NCBI RefSeq assembly: GCF_001613465.1
Contig: NZ_BDCK01000011.1
Coordinates: 109,673-173,672 of the forward strand
DNA: 64,000 bases
Direction: 5' to 3'
Source: Nocardia niwae NBRC 108934 = DSM 45340
GTDB taxonomy: Bacteria > Actinomycetota > Actinomycetes > Mycobacteriales > Mycobacteriaceae
The position numbers and the translations under genes are program-made. Numbering within the stretch: position 1 is the stretch's first letter; the number at the start of each line of letters is the position of its first letter. Below, one piece after another: positions 27,045 to 35,572 of the stretch. The notes beneath the pieces were generated by a model that saw nothing but the letters and a program-made list of their open reading frames with translations, was not told the DNA's origin and did not search any database.

Positions 27045-29351
27045 TCACTCCGCGGACTCCACCCGCCTGCGGATGCGGCGCGCCGCGGCGACCAAGTTCC
27101 GCAGCGACGGTTCCAGCTGCCAGTAGTGCCGGGTCTTCAGACCGCCGTCGGGATTGGCCCACAACCGCTGCGGCGTCACGGCTTCGGCCGCCGCGGTCAG
27201 CAATTCGTCCAGCTCGTCGATGTCGGGGATACGCGCCGACCGGCTCTCGTACACGCCGGGGCCGACGCCGTGACTCAGGCCGTGCCCGGAGGCGCAGTCC
27301 TCCTTCAGCGCCCGCAGCACCCACTCGATCGAGCGGGTCGCCACGATGGCGGTGACGTCGGCGTCGAGCTGCTCGATCGCCTCGACCACCTCGGCGCGAC
27401 CGGAATAGCCGATGTGCGTGTGGATCTGGGTCTCCGCCCGCACCCCGGAGGTGGCCAACCGGAAGGCGCCGATCGCCCAGCGCAGGTACTCGGCGCGGCC
27501 CTCGGGCCGCAGCGGCAGCATTTCCCGGATCGCGGGCTCGTCGACCTGGATGATCGCGATGCCCGCCTTCTCCAGGTCCACCACCTCGTCGCGGATGGCC
27601 AGCGCCACCTGGTCGGCGGTCTCGTGCAGCGGCTGGTCCTGGCGGACGAAGGAACGGGCGATCATGGTGACCGGGCCGGTGACCATGCCTTTGACCGGCT
27701 TCTCGGTGAGCGACTGCGCGTAGGTGATCCACTCCACCGACATCGGCGCGGGCCGCGAGACGTCCCCGTAGATGATCGGCGGTCGCACACACCGCGACCC
27801 GTACACCTGCACCCAGCCGAAGTGGGTGGTCGCGAAGCCGTCGAGCAGCTCGGCGAAGTACTGGATCATGTCGTTGCGCTCGTGCTCGCCGTGCACCAGC
27901 ACGTCCAGGCCGATGTCCTCCTGCAGCCGGATCGTCGCCTCGATCTCGGCTTCGATCCGCTTGCGGTACTCCTCGTAGGACAGCCGGCCCTCCCCCAGCT
28001 CGTAGCGCGCCTGGCGGATGCGAGCGGTCTGCGGGAACGAACCGAGCGTGGTCGCGGGCACCGGCGGCAAGTTCAGCTTGCGCTGCTGGGCTTCCCGGCG
28101 CACCTCGTAGGGCTCCCGCGAGCGCATGTCCGGGGTGACCGCGTAGACCCGCTGCCGCACCGCGTGCTTCTGCTTGAAGTGCACCTCGGTGGGCCGCTTG
28201 CGCCACTTGTCCGACGGGCCCTCGGTGAGCGCCCTGGCGAGCGAGACCACCTCGCCCACCTTCTGCTTCGCGAACGCCAGCCGGTCGGCGACGTGGCCCT
28301 CGATGTCGTATTCGATCAGCAGGTCGTAGGGCACGTGCAGCAGCGTGGTCCCCGTGGAGACGACCAGGTCCGGGCACACCTGGGCCAGCTCGTTGAGGTA
28401 TTCCAGCGTCACGTAGCGGTCCGCGCGCCACACGTTGCGGCCGCTGATCACGCCCGCGTACAGGCGCTTGCGCCGGATGCCAGGCACCGCGGCCAGATCC
28501 TCGGGCCGTATCCGGTGGCTGGCCAGGTCGAGGCCGATCGCCTCGACGTTGGTGCCCGCGAGAATGGTCAGCGCCGCACCGAAATCGCCGTACTGGCCGG
28601 TGACCAGGATGCGCGGGCGCAGCGGGGCCTTGCCCAGCCGGTGGTAGGCCGCCTCGAACGCGGCCAGTTCGGCGGGCGCGCGCTCACTGGTGAACGCGGG
28701 CTCGTCCAGCTGCACGCAGGTAGCGCCGCGCTTGGCGAGGATCTCGAACAGCTCCTCGTAGACCGGTAGCAGCTTGTCCAGCAGGCTCAGCGTGTCGAAT
28801 CCGCCCGACTCGCCGGGGATGTGGCCTGCCTTGGACAGCAGCAGCAGCGACACCGGTCCGATCACGACCGGCCGCAGTTCGATGCCGACCGCCTTCGCGC
28901 GATCGAATTCGTCCAGCAGCGCCTCGGGATGCAGCGAGAACTCGGTCTCGGCGTCCACTTCCGGCTGGCGGTAGTGGTAGTTCGTGCCGAAGAACCGGAC
29001 CAGTTCGAGCGGCGGCAGGTCCGGACGGCCGCGCGCCATCAGGAAGTAGAAGTCCAGCGGATGCAGGCCCTCGCGGTAGGGCTCGAAGCGCCTCGGCGCC
29101 GCGCCGAACAGCAGCGCGTTGTCCAGCACGTGGTCGTAGAACGAGAAGGTATTGCCCGGCACCTGGGTCAGGCCGGTGGCGGCCAGCTCGTTGAACTGGG
29201 TCTCCTGGATCTCGCGGCCCACCGCGAGCAGTTCCTCGCGATCGAGCGAACCGTGCCAGTAGGCCTCCAGCGCCCGCTTGAGCTCGCGGTGCGGCCCGAT
29301 CCTGGGATAGCCCAGGATGCTCGACCCGTAGCCGTCGGTCACGTTCACCAT
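27045..29351 (-). CDS. MetE-like protein lacking zinc ligands
   Basis: A 768-residue two-barrel protein homologous along its whole length to cobalamin-independent methionine synthase: N-terminal SSILGYPRIGPHRELKRALE, C-terminal TLGSFPQT, VHGEHERNDM, VQVYGSRC, TGPVTM and IQVDEPAIRE. However, the zinc site is broken. The usual THMCYSEF reads THIGYSGR (H646 kept, Cys to Gly648), the glutamate of IEAARS is V670, and NPDCGLKTR reads NPDGGLKTR (Gly736). The His of the HSPxxP motif is R704. It may therefore not activate homocysteine in the known way. ATG 29351; no cobalamin riboswitch recognised upstream. Confidence 0.85.
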   Translation of the reverse strand: MVNVTDGYGSSILGYPRIGPHRELKRALEAYWHGSLDREELLAVGREIQETQFNELAATGLTQVPGNTFSFYDHVLDNALLFGAAPRRFEPYREGLHPLDFYFLMARGRPDLPPLELVRFFGTNYHYRQPEVDAETEFSLHPEALLDEFDRAKAVGIELRPVVIGPVSLLLLSKAGHIPGESGGFDTLSLLDKLLPVYEELFEILAKRGATCVQLDEPAFTSERAPAELAAFEAAYHRLGKAPLRPRILVTGQYGDFGAALTILAGTNVEAIGLDLASHRIRPEDLAAVPGIRRKRLYAGVISGRNVWRADRYVTLEYLNELAQVCPDLVVSTGTTLLHVPYDLLIEYDIEGHVADRLAFAKQKVGEVVSLARALTEGPSDKWRKRPTEVHFKQKHAVRQRVYAVTPDMRSREPYEVRREAQQRKLNLPPVPATTLGSFPQTARIRQARYELGEGRLSYEEYRKRIEAEIEATIRLQEDIGLDVLVHGEHERNDMIQYFAELLDGFATTHFGWVQVYGSRCVRPPIIYGDVSRPAPMSVEWITYAQSLTEKPVKGMVTGPVTMIARSFVRQDQPLHETADQVALAIRDEVVDLEKAGIAIIQVDEPAIREMLPLRPEGRAEYLRWAIGAFRLATSGVRAETQIHTHIGYSGRAEVVEAIEQLDADVTAIVATRSIEWVLRALKEDCASGHGLSHGVGPGVYESRSARIPDIDELDELLTAAAEAVTPQRLWANPDGGLKTRHYWQLEPSLRNLVAAARRIRRRVESAE

Positions 29352-29619
29352 AAGCGGGATACCTTCTTTCGATCACCTGCGCGGCCCTTGCCCGGATCGA
29401 CCGGATCGATCCGGCGCTGCGCTCCGGATACCCAGCCGAGCCGTCACCATGGCCCGGCTGTTGTGCAGCTTATGCCGATCGACGTCACCGGCTCGGCGAC
29501 ACCGACTTCTGGTCGGCTCCGCATCGAGATCCGGCGGTGCCGTTCCTACTACCGCGAGCCGTTGTATCGGTCGATCGTTCGATGCTCGCTTATCCGGCCC
29601 CGTCGGGTGCGAGTCTTAC
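29352..29619. other. Leader/intergenic region upstream of the MetE-like gene
   Basis: No coding sequence supported. It holds a perfect 14-bp palindrome at 29401-29414 (CCGGATCGATCCGG), 50-63 bases upstream of the MetE-like start, within a short run of CGGATCGA words. No cobalamin, SAM-type or other known riboswitch pattern was recognised on the minus strand. Confidence 0.5.
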
Positions 29620-29742
29620 GAGCACCGTTCGCGGGCCGTCTCACGTCCGAGTGTCCGTCGCGCATGCGCCGCGGGCGCGAGCGGCGGACGCTCGGACGCG
29701 AGACCCCCAGGGGCCGCGAACACGCAGCGCCGCAGGCGCTGC
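29620..29742. repeat. Two-hairpin 3'-end element, copy A
   Basis: A 123-base element directly after the fadB2 stop. It contains an 8-bp hairpin (29724-29742, loop GCA) and a 19-bp stem (29638-29656 with 29686-29704), the latter enclosing GCGCATGCGC. Copy B at 30876-30998 has the same length, order and structure with compensatory changes. See the finding. Confidence 0.85.
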
Positions 29743-29745
29743 AAA

Positions 29746-30615
29746 TCAAGCACGGTACTGGTAGAAACCCGCGCCGGTCTTCTTGCCGAGCAGTCCCGCC
29801 TCCACCATGCGCATGAGCAGCGGCGGGGCCGAGTACAGCGGCTCCTTGAATTCGCCGTACATGGAGTCGGCGATGGACTTGACGGTGTCGAGGCCGACCA
29901 GATCGGTCAGCGCCAGCGGGCCCATCGGGTGGGCGCAACCGAGCACCATCGCCTTGTCGACGTCCTCCTTGGTGGCGAAGCCGGACTCGACCATCCGGAT
30001 CGCCGACAGCAGGTATGGCACCAGCAGCGCGTTGACCACGAAGCCGGAACGGTCGGCCGAGCGCACGACCTGCTTGCCGAGCACGTCGCCGGCGAAGGCC
30101 TCGGCCCGCGCGGAGACCGACTCGCTGGTCTTGAGCGTGGTGACCAGCTCGACGAGCGGCAGCACCGGAACGGGATTGAAGAAGTGCATGCCGACCACGC
30201 GCTCGGGGTTCGCCGTGGCGACCGCGATCTTCATGATCGGGATGGAGGAGGTGTTGGACGCCAGCACGGCCGAGGGGTCGGTGACGACCTTGTCGAGTTC
30301 GGCGAAGATGCTCGTCTTGACCTTCTCGTCCTCGAGCACCGCCTCGACCACCAGCTGGCGGTCGGCGAAGTCGCCGAGGTCGGAGGTGAACCGCAGGCGC
30401 CAGGCGGCCTGTTCGCGTTCGCGCTCGGTGATCTTGCCGCTGCTGACGCCACGATCGAGGGACCGCAGGATCCGCGCGCGGCCGGCCGCGGCCAGCTCCC
30501 GGGTCTGCTCGTACACCAGTACGTCGACGTGCGCCCTGGCACACACCTCCGCGATTCCGGCGCCCATCTGGCCGGCGCCGATGATGCCGACGCGTTGGAT
30601 CTTTTCGCTGCTCAC
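29746..30615 (-). CDS. fadB2: 3-hydroxybutyryl-CoA dehydrogenase FadB2
   Basis: A 289-residue NAD(P)-dependent 3-hydroxyacyl-CoA dehydrogenase. The Rossmann loop is VGIIGAGQMGAGIAEV; catalytic residues lie in SNTSSIPI (Ser), MHFFNPVPVLPLVE (His) and SGFVVNALLVPY (Asn); AHPMGPLALTDLVGLDT is the C-terminal domain signature. It acts on acetoacetyl-CoA/3-hydroxybutyryl-CoA. It follows aceA on the same strand as fadB2 follows icl in M. tuberculosis (Rv0468-0467), but here a two-hairpin element lies between them. GTG start with AGGAG. Confidence 0.95.
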   Translation of the reverse strand: MSSEKIQRVGIIGAGQMGAGIAEVCARAHVDVLVYEQTRELAAAGRARILRSLDRGVSSGKITEREREQAAWRLRFTSDLGDFADRQLVVEAVLEDEKVKTSIFAELDKVVTDPSAVLASNTSSIPIMKIAVATANPERVVGMHFFNPVPVLPLVELVTTLKTSESVSARAEAFAGDVLGKQVVRSADRSGFVVNALLVPYLLSAIRMVESGFATKEDVDKAMVLGCAHPMGPLALTDLVGLDTVKSIADSMYGEFKEPLYSAPPLLMRMVEAGLLGKKTGAGFYQYRA

Positions 30616-30875
30616 GTCCCGCTCCTGCTGGGTTGTCTGGCTGGGGTGGCTGGTCTGCGAAGGTGTCGCTCCGGTGTGAGCGTGCCCTTCGATGGTCCAA
30701 GGTATAGGGATGCCCTCCCCGCCGGGGCTGTTCGGCGGGGAGGGCAGTACACCCCTACCGGAGTAGAGGATTGTCGGATTTCACGTCGGGAACCTCACTT
30801 CCCTAGCGAGCACCAGTGGTAGGCATCCGTTCGTGAGTTCGGCTGCGTACGCAGCCACCCACGCGCGAGGCCATC
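30616..30875. other. Intergenic region upstream of fadB2
   Basis: No gene supported. It contains a perfect 16-bp palindrome at 30841-30856 (GGCTGCGTACGCAGCC) next to hairpin element copy B, and a GC-rich dyad around 30711-30740. The fadB2 promoter, if separate from aceA, should lie here. Confidence 0.45.
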
Positions 30876-30998
30876 GAGCGCCGTTCGTGGCCCGTCTCGT
30901 GTCCGGGTGTCCGTTGCGCATGCGCCGCAGGCGGCGAGCAGCGGGCGCTCGGACACGAGACTCACAGGGGCCGCGAACACGCCGCGCGGAGGCGCGGC
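30876..30998. repeat. Two-hairpin 3'-end element, copy B
   Basis: Same 123-base architecture as copy A, directly abutting the aceA stop codon at 30999. The 7-bp hairpin is 30981-30998 and the 19-bp stem pairs 30894-30912 with 30943-30961. Base changes relative to copy A preserve pairing in both stems. Confidence 0.85.
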
Positions 30999-32288
30999 TT
31001 AATGAAACTGTCCCTCTTCGGTGGAGCCCTTCAGCGCGGCCGTCGAGGTGTTCGGGTCGACCGTGGTGGCGATGGTGTCGAAGTAGCCCGCGCCGACCTC
31101 ACGCTGGTGCTTGATGGCGGTGAAGCCACGCTCGGCGGCGGCCTTGAACTCGCGCTCCTGCAGGTCGACGAAGGCGGTCATGCCCTCGCGGGCGTAGCCG
31201 TAGGCCAGGTCGAACATGCCGTAGTTGAGCGAGTGGAAGCCGGCCAGGGTGATGAACTGGAACTTGAAGCCCATCGCGCCGAGCTCACGCTGGAACTTCG
31301 CGATGGTCGCGTCGTCCAGGTGGGCCTTCCAGTTGAAGGACGGCGAGCAGTTGTAGGCCAGCAGCTGGTCCGGGAACTCGCCGCGGACGGCCTCGGCGAA
31401 CTTGCGCGCGACCTCGAGGTCCGGCACGCCGGTCTCCATCCAGATCAGGTCGGCGTAGGGGGCGTAGGCCTTGGCGCGCGCGATGCAGGGCTCGATGCCG
31501 TTCTTCACGCCGAAGAAGCCCTCGGGGGTGCGGGTGCCGTCCAGGAACTCACGGTCGCGCTCGTCCACGTCCGAGGTGATCAGGGTGGCGGCCTCGGCGT
31601 CGGTGCGGGCGATGATCACCGACGGCACGTCGGCGACGTCGGCGGCCAGACGCGCGGAGGTCAGGGTGCGGATGTGCTGCTGGGTCGGGATCAGCACCTT
31701 GCCGCCTAGGTGGCCGCACTTCTTCTCGGAGGCCAGCTGGTCCTCCCAGTGCACACCGGCGGCGCCGGCGGCGATCATGGCCTTCTGCAGCTCGTAGGCG
31801 TTCAGCGCGCCACCGAAGCCGGCCTCGGCGTCGGCGACGATCGGGGCCAGCCAGTTGGAGACGGCGGTGTCGCCCTCGACCTTGGCGATCTCGTCGGCGC
31901 GCAGCAGCGCGTTGTTGATGCGGCGGACCACGGCCGGAACCGAGTTGGCCGGGTACAGCGACTGGTCGGGGTAGGTGTGGCCGGAGAGGTTCGCGTCACC
32001 GGCGACCTGCCAACCGGACAGGTAGATGGCCTTCAGGCCGGCGCGGACCTGCTGGACCGCCTGGTTGCCGGTGAGGGCGCCGAGGGAGTTGATGTAGTCC
32101 TCGTTGTTGACGAGATCCCACAGGATCTCCGAGCCGCGGCGGGCGAGGGTGGCTTCCTCGACGACGGTGCCCTGGAGCTTCGACACCTGCTCCGCGGTGT
32201 AGTTACGGGTGACGCCCTTCCAGCGGGGGTTGGTGTCCCAATCCTTCTGGATTTCCGCGGCGGTCCTCGGGGTGCCGGTGGTCGACAT
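30999..32288 (-). CDS. aceA: Isocitrate lyase AceA
   Basis: A 429-residue isocitrate lyase, splitting isocitrate to glyoxylate and succinate for growth on fatty acids or acetate. The catalytic KKCGH motif has Cys191, the same number as in M. tuberculosis Icl1; [22 protein letters not shown] and YNCSPSFNW are conserved substrate and metal segments. ATG 32288 ([17 protein letters not shown]) is standard. A long AT-richer leader with GCAAA/TTTGC inverted repeats suggests RamB-type control. Followed by a two-hairpin element and fadB2. Confidence 0.97.
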   Translation of the reverse strand: MSTTGTPRTAAEIQKDWDTNPRWKGVTRNYTAEQVSKLQGTVVEEATLARRGSEILWDLVNNEDYINSLGALTGNQAVQQVRAGLKAIYLSGWQVAGDANLSGHTYPDQSLYPANSVPAVVRRINNALLRADEIAKVEGDTAVSNWLAPIVADAEAGFGGALNAYELQKAMIAAGAAGVHWEDQLASEKKCGHLGGKVLIPTQQHIRTLTSARLAADVADVPSVIIARTDAEAATLITSDVDERDREFLDGTRTPEGFFGVKNGIEPCIARAKAYAPYADLIWMETGVPDLEVARKFAEAVRGEFPDQLLAYNCSPSFNWKAHLDDATIAKFQRELGAMGFKFQFITLAGFHSLNYGMFDLAYGYAREGMTAFVDLQEREFKAAAERGFTAIKHQREVGAGYFDTIATTVDPNTSTAALKGSTEEGQFH

Positions 32289-32467
32289 CTGTGACTCCAC
32301 TTCTTCGTTCGGTGCTGCCGCCGGTCGAGCTACGAAGCAGCTCGTACTGCTGGAGCGGCAATTTGCAGGCTTGCTAGGCCCTTGGGGTGTACTTCCACAC
32401 GATGGCACACGAAGAAATGGCCGTCTACCTGTTGTTAATGTGAATCTAAGCTAGGTTTTCCAACCTC

Positions 32468-32512
32468 TTTGCTAACTCTGCAAAATTTGCTCTCAAATTG
32501 CAGCAGTGCAAT
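32468..32512. promoter_or_regulatory. GCAAA/TTTGC inverted repeats upstream of aceA
   Basis: The AT-rich tract holds TTTGC (32468), GCAAAATTTGC (32480-32490, odd palindrome) and ATTGC-N6-GCAAT (32497-32512). These words resemble the TTTGCAAA-type boxes of RamB, the XRE-family regulator of aceA in corynebacteria and mycobacteria. They lie 180-224 bases before the aceA start. Binding is inferred. Confidence 0.5.
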
Positions 32513-33161
32513 CTACCAGCCGGTAGCCCTGACGTGGGCTTTTAGCGTAACGCTCGTACTGTTAGCGATCGACGAGCGGTCCCCTTTACCCCGACGTCGC
32601 CATTCCCAACTGTGAGGACCTTCACAGCGCCACTGTGGTCTACACCACCGCTCGATCACGGGCTCGATCCCGCCCGGCCTCGGGAAAGCTTCGAGCCCGG
32701 CGGGGCGGTTCCCTCGCCTGCCCGCCCACCATGCCCCTCCCCACAATCCGTCAGTCGGATTCCGCGGACCATCCCCACCGCCGATGTCGTCGCGCGGAGT
32801 CCGGCATGATGCGCCCGGCCGCAGACCAGTGCCGCGAAGGCGGCGCGCTTCCGGGGGCAGTCGTGGTCGCGATGCAACCGCGTCGCGCGGTGAGCGGCAT
32901 CGAGCGTGAACGATTGCCCCGGAGGGTTGCACGTCCACTCCTCAGGCCAGGTCACCGGCCGCAGCGAAATCAGCACCGAGTGCACCGAGGACTGGCGAAG
33001 ATTCGGCGAGCAATCCGGTCGCCCGGTGCCGAACGCCTGGATGAGCATCGCGGTCCCGGACGTCGGCACCACCGCAGCGCTCGATCCCACCGAGCCGGGC
33101 AGCGGCACGGCCGAGGGATTCGCGATGGAGTTGGTACGAAGTGGCGAGCCGGGCAGGCGCA
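32513..33161. other. Long non-coding or decayed stretch
   Basis: About 650 bases between the aceA regulatory tract and the next gene. Open frames exist on both strands, but none has a recognisable domain, a good ribosome-binding site and coherent codon use together. The plus frame from about 32906 to 33180 contains the most protein-like segment and could be the remnant of an unrecognised gene. A small dyad AGCGT-A-ACGCT lies at about 32541-32551. Confidence 0.4.
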
Positions 33162-34007
33162 TCACACCGATACTGAGTGATCCGACAGGATTTCGCCGAC
33201 GCGCGCGGCCCATCCGGCCGGATGGGTCAGATTTCCGTTGTGCCCGCCGGGGAATTTCACGACCGGCGCACCGCGTAATGCCGCCAGTTCGTGAGCAGCC
33301 TTGTAGTCGAAGACGTGTTGCGGGGTGGTGCTCCCGCAGGCTGGGATGATGCGCACCGGCGAATGGCGCAAGGCGGCTACGTCCAGGTGGTCGGCGCGAA
33401 TGGCGGAGAAGTCGTGCCCGAGGAAATATTCGAAGTTCGCGGCGCGCTCGGGACCGAGTGACGGCGCGGTCACGCCGGGCTCGCGGTCCTGGTTCTGCGG
33501 ATCGATCCCCAGTGTCCGCACCATCGGAGCGAGCGCCGCCTGCCAGCCGAGCTCGGCGAACACCTGCTCGCAGTGTTCGAGTTCGCCGAGCTGGGTGGCG
33601 CGGTCGGCGGCGGCGAGCAGCCAAGGCGTGACGGGCTCGTGCGCGATGAGAGTGTGCATCCGGTCCGGGTGCTCGACCGCCAGATGCACTCCGATGGCCG
33701 CGCCCATGCTGCAGCCGAGCATTGCCACGGGTTCGTCGGCCAACGTCGAGAGCAGGCGGTGGACGTCATCGGCGTGCGTCGCGACCGAGGCGGGCTCACC
33801 GGGATCGCGAAGGACACTGCGGGACAGGCCACGCCGGTCATAGGTGACGACGGTGAAGCGCCGTTCCAGCTGACCGACCAGATCTTCGCTGCGCCGCGCG
33901 TCCCCCTCTCCGCTCTGCGCGATCAGCAGCGTCGGCCCGCTGCCACGAACTTCGTAGTACAAGTCGGCTCCGGGAACTTCGAGAGTGCCGGTGGAAATCG
34001 TGCTCAT
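33162..34007 (-). CDS. Alpha/beta hydrolase under MarR control
   Basis: A 281-residue alpha/beta hydrolase. Ser100 lies in the elbow GCSMGAA, DRRGLSRS follows the second strand, and GGHNGNL carries the histidine. It resembles chloroperoxidase or prolyl-aminopeptidase-like hydrolases of actinobacteria. ATG 34007 is chosen over GTG 34016. It diverges from a MarR gene across a 42-base perfect dyad, so the MarR protein probably represses it. Substrate unknown. Confidence 0.85.
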   Translation of the reverse strand: MSTISTGTLEVPGADLYYEVRGSGPTLLIAQSGEGDARRSEDLVGQLERRFTVVTYDRRGLSRSVLRDPGEPASVATHADDVHRLLSTLADEPVAMLGCSMGAAIGVHLAVEHPDRMHTLIAHEPVTPWLLAAADRATQLGELEHCEQVFAELGWQAALAPMVRTLGIDPQNQDREPGVTAPSLGPERAANFEYFLGHDFSAIRADHLDVAALRHSPVRIIPACGSTTPQHVFDYKAAHELAALRGAPVVKFPGGHNGNLTHPAGWAARVGEILSDHSVSV

Positions 34008-34023
34008 GCCGACCACGGTAATC

Positions 34024-34065
34024 CATCAATCTAGATACATCAAATATGATGTATCTAGATTGATG
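34024..34065. promoter_or_regulatory. 42-base perfect dyad between hydrolase and MarR genes
   Basis: Positions 34024-34042 and 34047-34065 are perfect 19-bp reverse complements around AATA. Each arm itself contains ATCTAGAT. The tract is AT-rich in a GC-rich genome and fills most of the 71-base divergent interval, so it should hold both promoters and two MarR-dimer sites. Confidence 0.85.
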
Positions 34066-34078
34066 TAAAGTTTCCATC

Positions 34079-34519
34079 GTGAACGGAGTCGAACTGTTCC
34101 TGCTGGGACGGGCATTGATGAAGATCGGCGAAGAGGCGTTGCCGACGGCCGGACTCGGCGGCGGGCACCGCCCCGTGCTCGTCGTGGCGAGCGACATCCT
34201 CGACCATCCGGACAGCACCGTGGGCGAAATCGCCATCCGAACCGGACTACCGCAAAGCGCGGTATCCACCGCCGTCGCCCGGCTCAAGGAGACCGGCGCG
34301 GTCACCTCGACGGTCGACCCCCGCGATCGCAGGCGCACCCTGATCCGCGCGGCCGACCAGGCTTCACCACGAGTCGCCGAGGTGCGTGCCACGCCTGTGG
34401 ACGAAGCGGTGGCGGCGGCGCTGCCCGACGCCGACCCCGCCGCCGTGCGCGAGGTGCTCGACGCGCTCACGACACTCACCCGCCACCTACGGCCACGCGA
34501 ACGCCGCGCCGACCTCTGA
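34079..34519 (+). CDS. MarR family regulator
   Basis: A 146-residue winged-helix protein: helix region MKIGEEALP, recognition HTH STVGEIAIRTGLPQSAVSTAVARLKETGAV and wing STVDPRDRRRTLIRA, which is the MarR DxRxxR signature. GTG start at 34079. It is divergent to the hydrolase across a long perfect palindrome, a standard arrangement for a MarR autorepressor. Confidence 0.88.
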   Translation: MNGVELFLLGRALMKIGEEALPTAGLGGGHRPVLVVASDILDHPDSTVGEIAIRTGLPQSAVSTAVARLKETGAVTSTVDPRDRRRTLIRAADQASPRVAEVRATPVDEAVAAALPDADPAAVREVLDALTTLTRHLRPRERRADL

Positions 34520-34561
34520 CATCCCCTCCGAGCCCCCTTGCCGATGCCGCCGACCAGTGCG

Positions 34562-34619
34562 ACGAGTGGCACATCAGCGAGCGTCTTCTCGCGTTTCGCC
34601 ACAGCCATGTGCCACTCGT
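34562..34619. repeat. Dispersed palindromic repeat, copy 1
   Basis: A 58-base element with 13-bp perfect arms (34562-34574 and 34607-34619, core GAGTGGCACA / TGTGCCACTC) lying between the convergent MarR and puuE stops. A second copy with conserved interior begins at 63943. It may also serve as the bidirectional terminator here. Confidence 0.8.
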
Positions 34620-34626
34620 GGGCGGA

Positions 34627-35520
34627 TCAGAGTGGCGGGTGGACCACGCGCCAGTGGCGGGCAATGTCGATGCGGCGGGTGATCCAGAGCTGGTCGTAGG
34701 ACTGGATGTGGTCGAGTAAGCGTTCCAGGGCGGCGGTGCGGGCCGGGCGGCCGATGAGGCGGCAGTGCAGGCCGATGGACAGCATTTTCGGGGCCCCTTC
34801 CGCGCCTTCGCGGTAGAGCACGTCGAAGGCGTCGCGGACGTGTGCGAAGAATTGTTCGCCGGTGGGGAAACCGGCGGGTGAGGCGAATCGCATGTCGTTG
34901 GTGTCCAGGGTGTAGGGCACGACCAAGTGGTCGTGGTCGTGCACGCGCACCCAATAGGGCAGGTCGTCGGCGTAGGAATCGGCGTCGTAGACGAAGCCGC
35001 CGTGCTCGACCACCAGTTCCCTGGTGTTCGGCGAATCGCGGCCGGTGTACCAGCCCAACGGTGCGGAGCCGGTCAGCTCGGTCAGGATGCGCACCGCCTC
35101 GGCCATGTGCGCTCGCTCGGTGTCGCGGTCGGTGAGCTGATAGGACTTCCAGCGCAGACCGTGGCAGGCGATCTCGTGGCCCAGTTCGCGGAAGGCCGCC
35201 ACCGCCTCCGGATTGCGTTGCAGGGCGCGGGCGACGGCGAAGATCGTCAGCGGCAACTCGCGTCGTTCGAAGACGCGCAGCACCCGCCACAGCCCGGCGC
35301 GCGAGCCGTATTCGTAGAGCGACTCCATGCTCATATGGCGGTTCGGAAATGCCTCGGCGGGAGTCATTTCCGACAGGAACGTCTCGGAGAAGTCGTCACC
35401 GTCGAGGACGTTGTTCTCACCACCCTCTTCGTAGTTGAGCACGAACTGGACCGCGATCCGCGCCGCCCCCGGCCACTTCGGGTCCGGCGGACGGGGGCCG
35501 TAACCGACGAAGTCCCTCAT
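34627..35520 (-). CDS. puuE: PuuE-type allantoinase (polysaccharide deacetylase fold)
   Basis: A 297-residue protein of the PuuE allantoinase group, which opens the allantoin ring to allantoate with a polysaccharide-deacetylase-like barrel rather than the classical amidohydrolase. Signatures are RDFVGYGPRPPDPKWPG, FVLNYEEGGENNVLDGD, CHGLRWKSY, GWYTGRDSPNTREL and YTLDTNDMRF. ATG 35520 has GGGAGG seven bases upstream. It is last in the purine-degradation operon, 52 bases after allantoicase. Confidence 0.93.
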   Translation of the reverse strand: MRDFVGYGPRPPDPKWPGAARIAVQFVLNYEEGGENNVLDGDDFSETFLSEMTPAEAFPNRHMSMESLYEYGSRAGLWRVLRVFERRELPLTIFAVARALQRNPEAVAAFRELGHEIACHGLRWKSYQLTDRDTERAHMAEAVRILTELTGSAPLGWYTGRDSPNTRELVVEHGGFVYDADSYADDLPYWVRVHDHDHLVVPYTLDTNDMRFASPAGFPTGEQFFAHVRDAFDVLYREGAEGAPKMLSIGLHCRLIGRPARTAALERLLDHIQSYDQLWITRRIDIARHWRVVHPPL

Positions 35521-35572
35521 GACCGTGCCTCCCGAAAACATGGCTCGGTACGCGCTGCCGATGTCCGCGTGC

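Noticed and set aside
29352..29500. Cobalamin riboswitch before the MetE-like gene
   Set aside because: Expected from mycobacterial metE, but the B12-box and the conserved core words could not be found on the minus strand.
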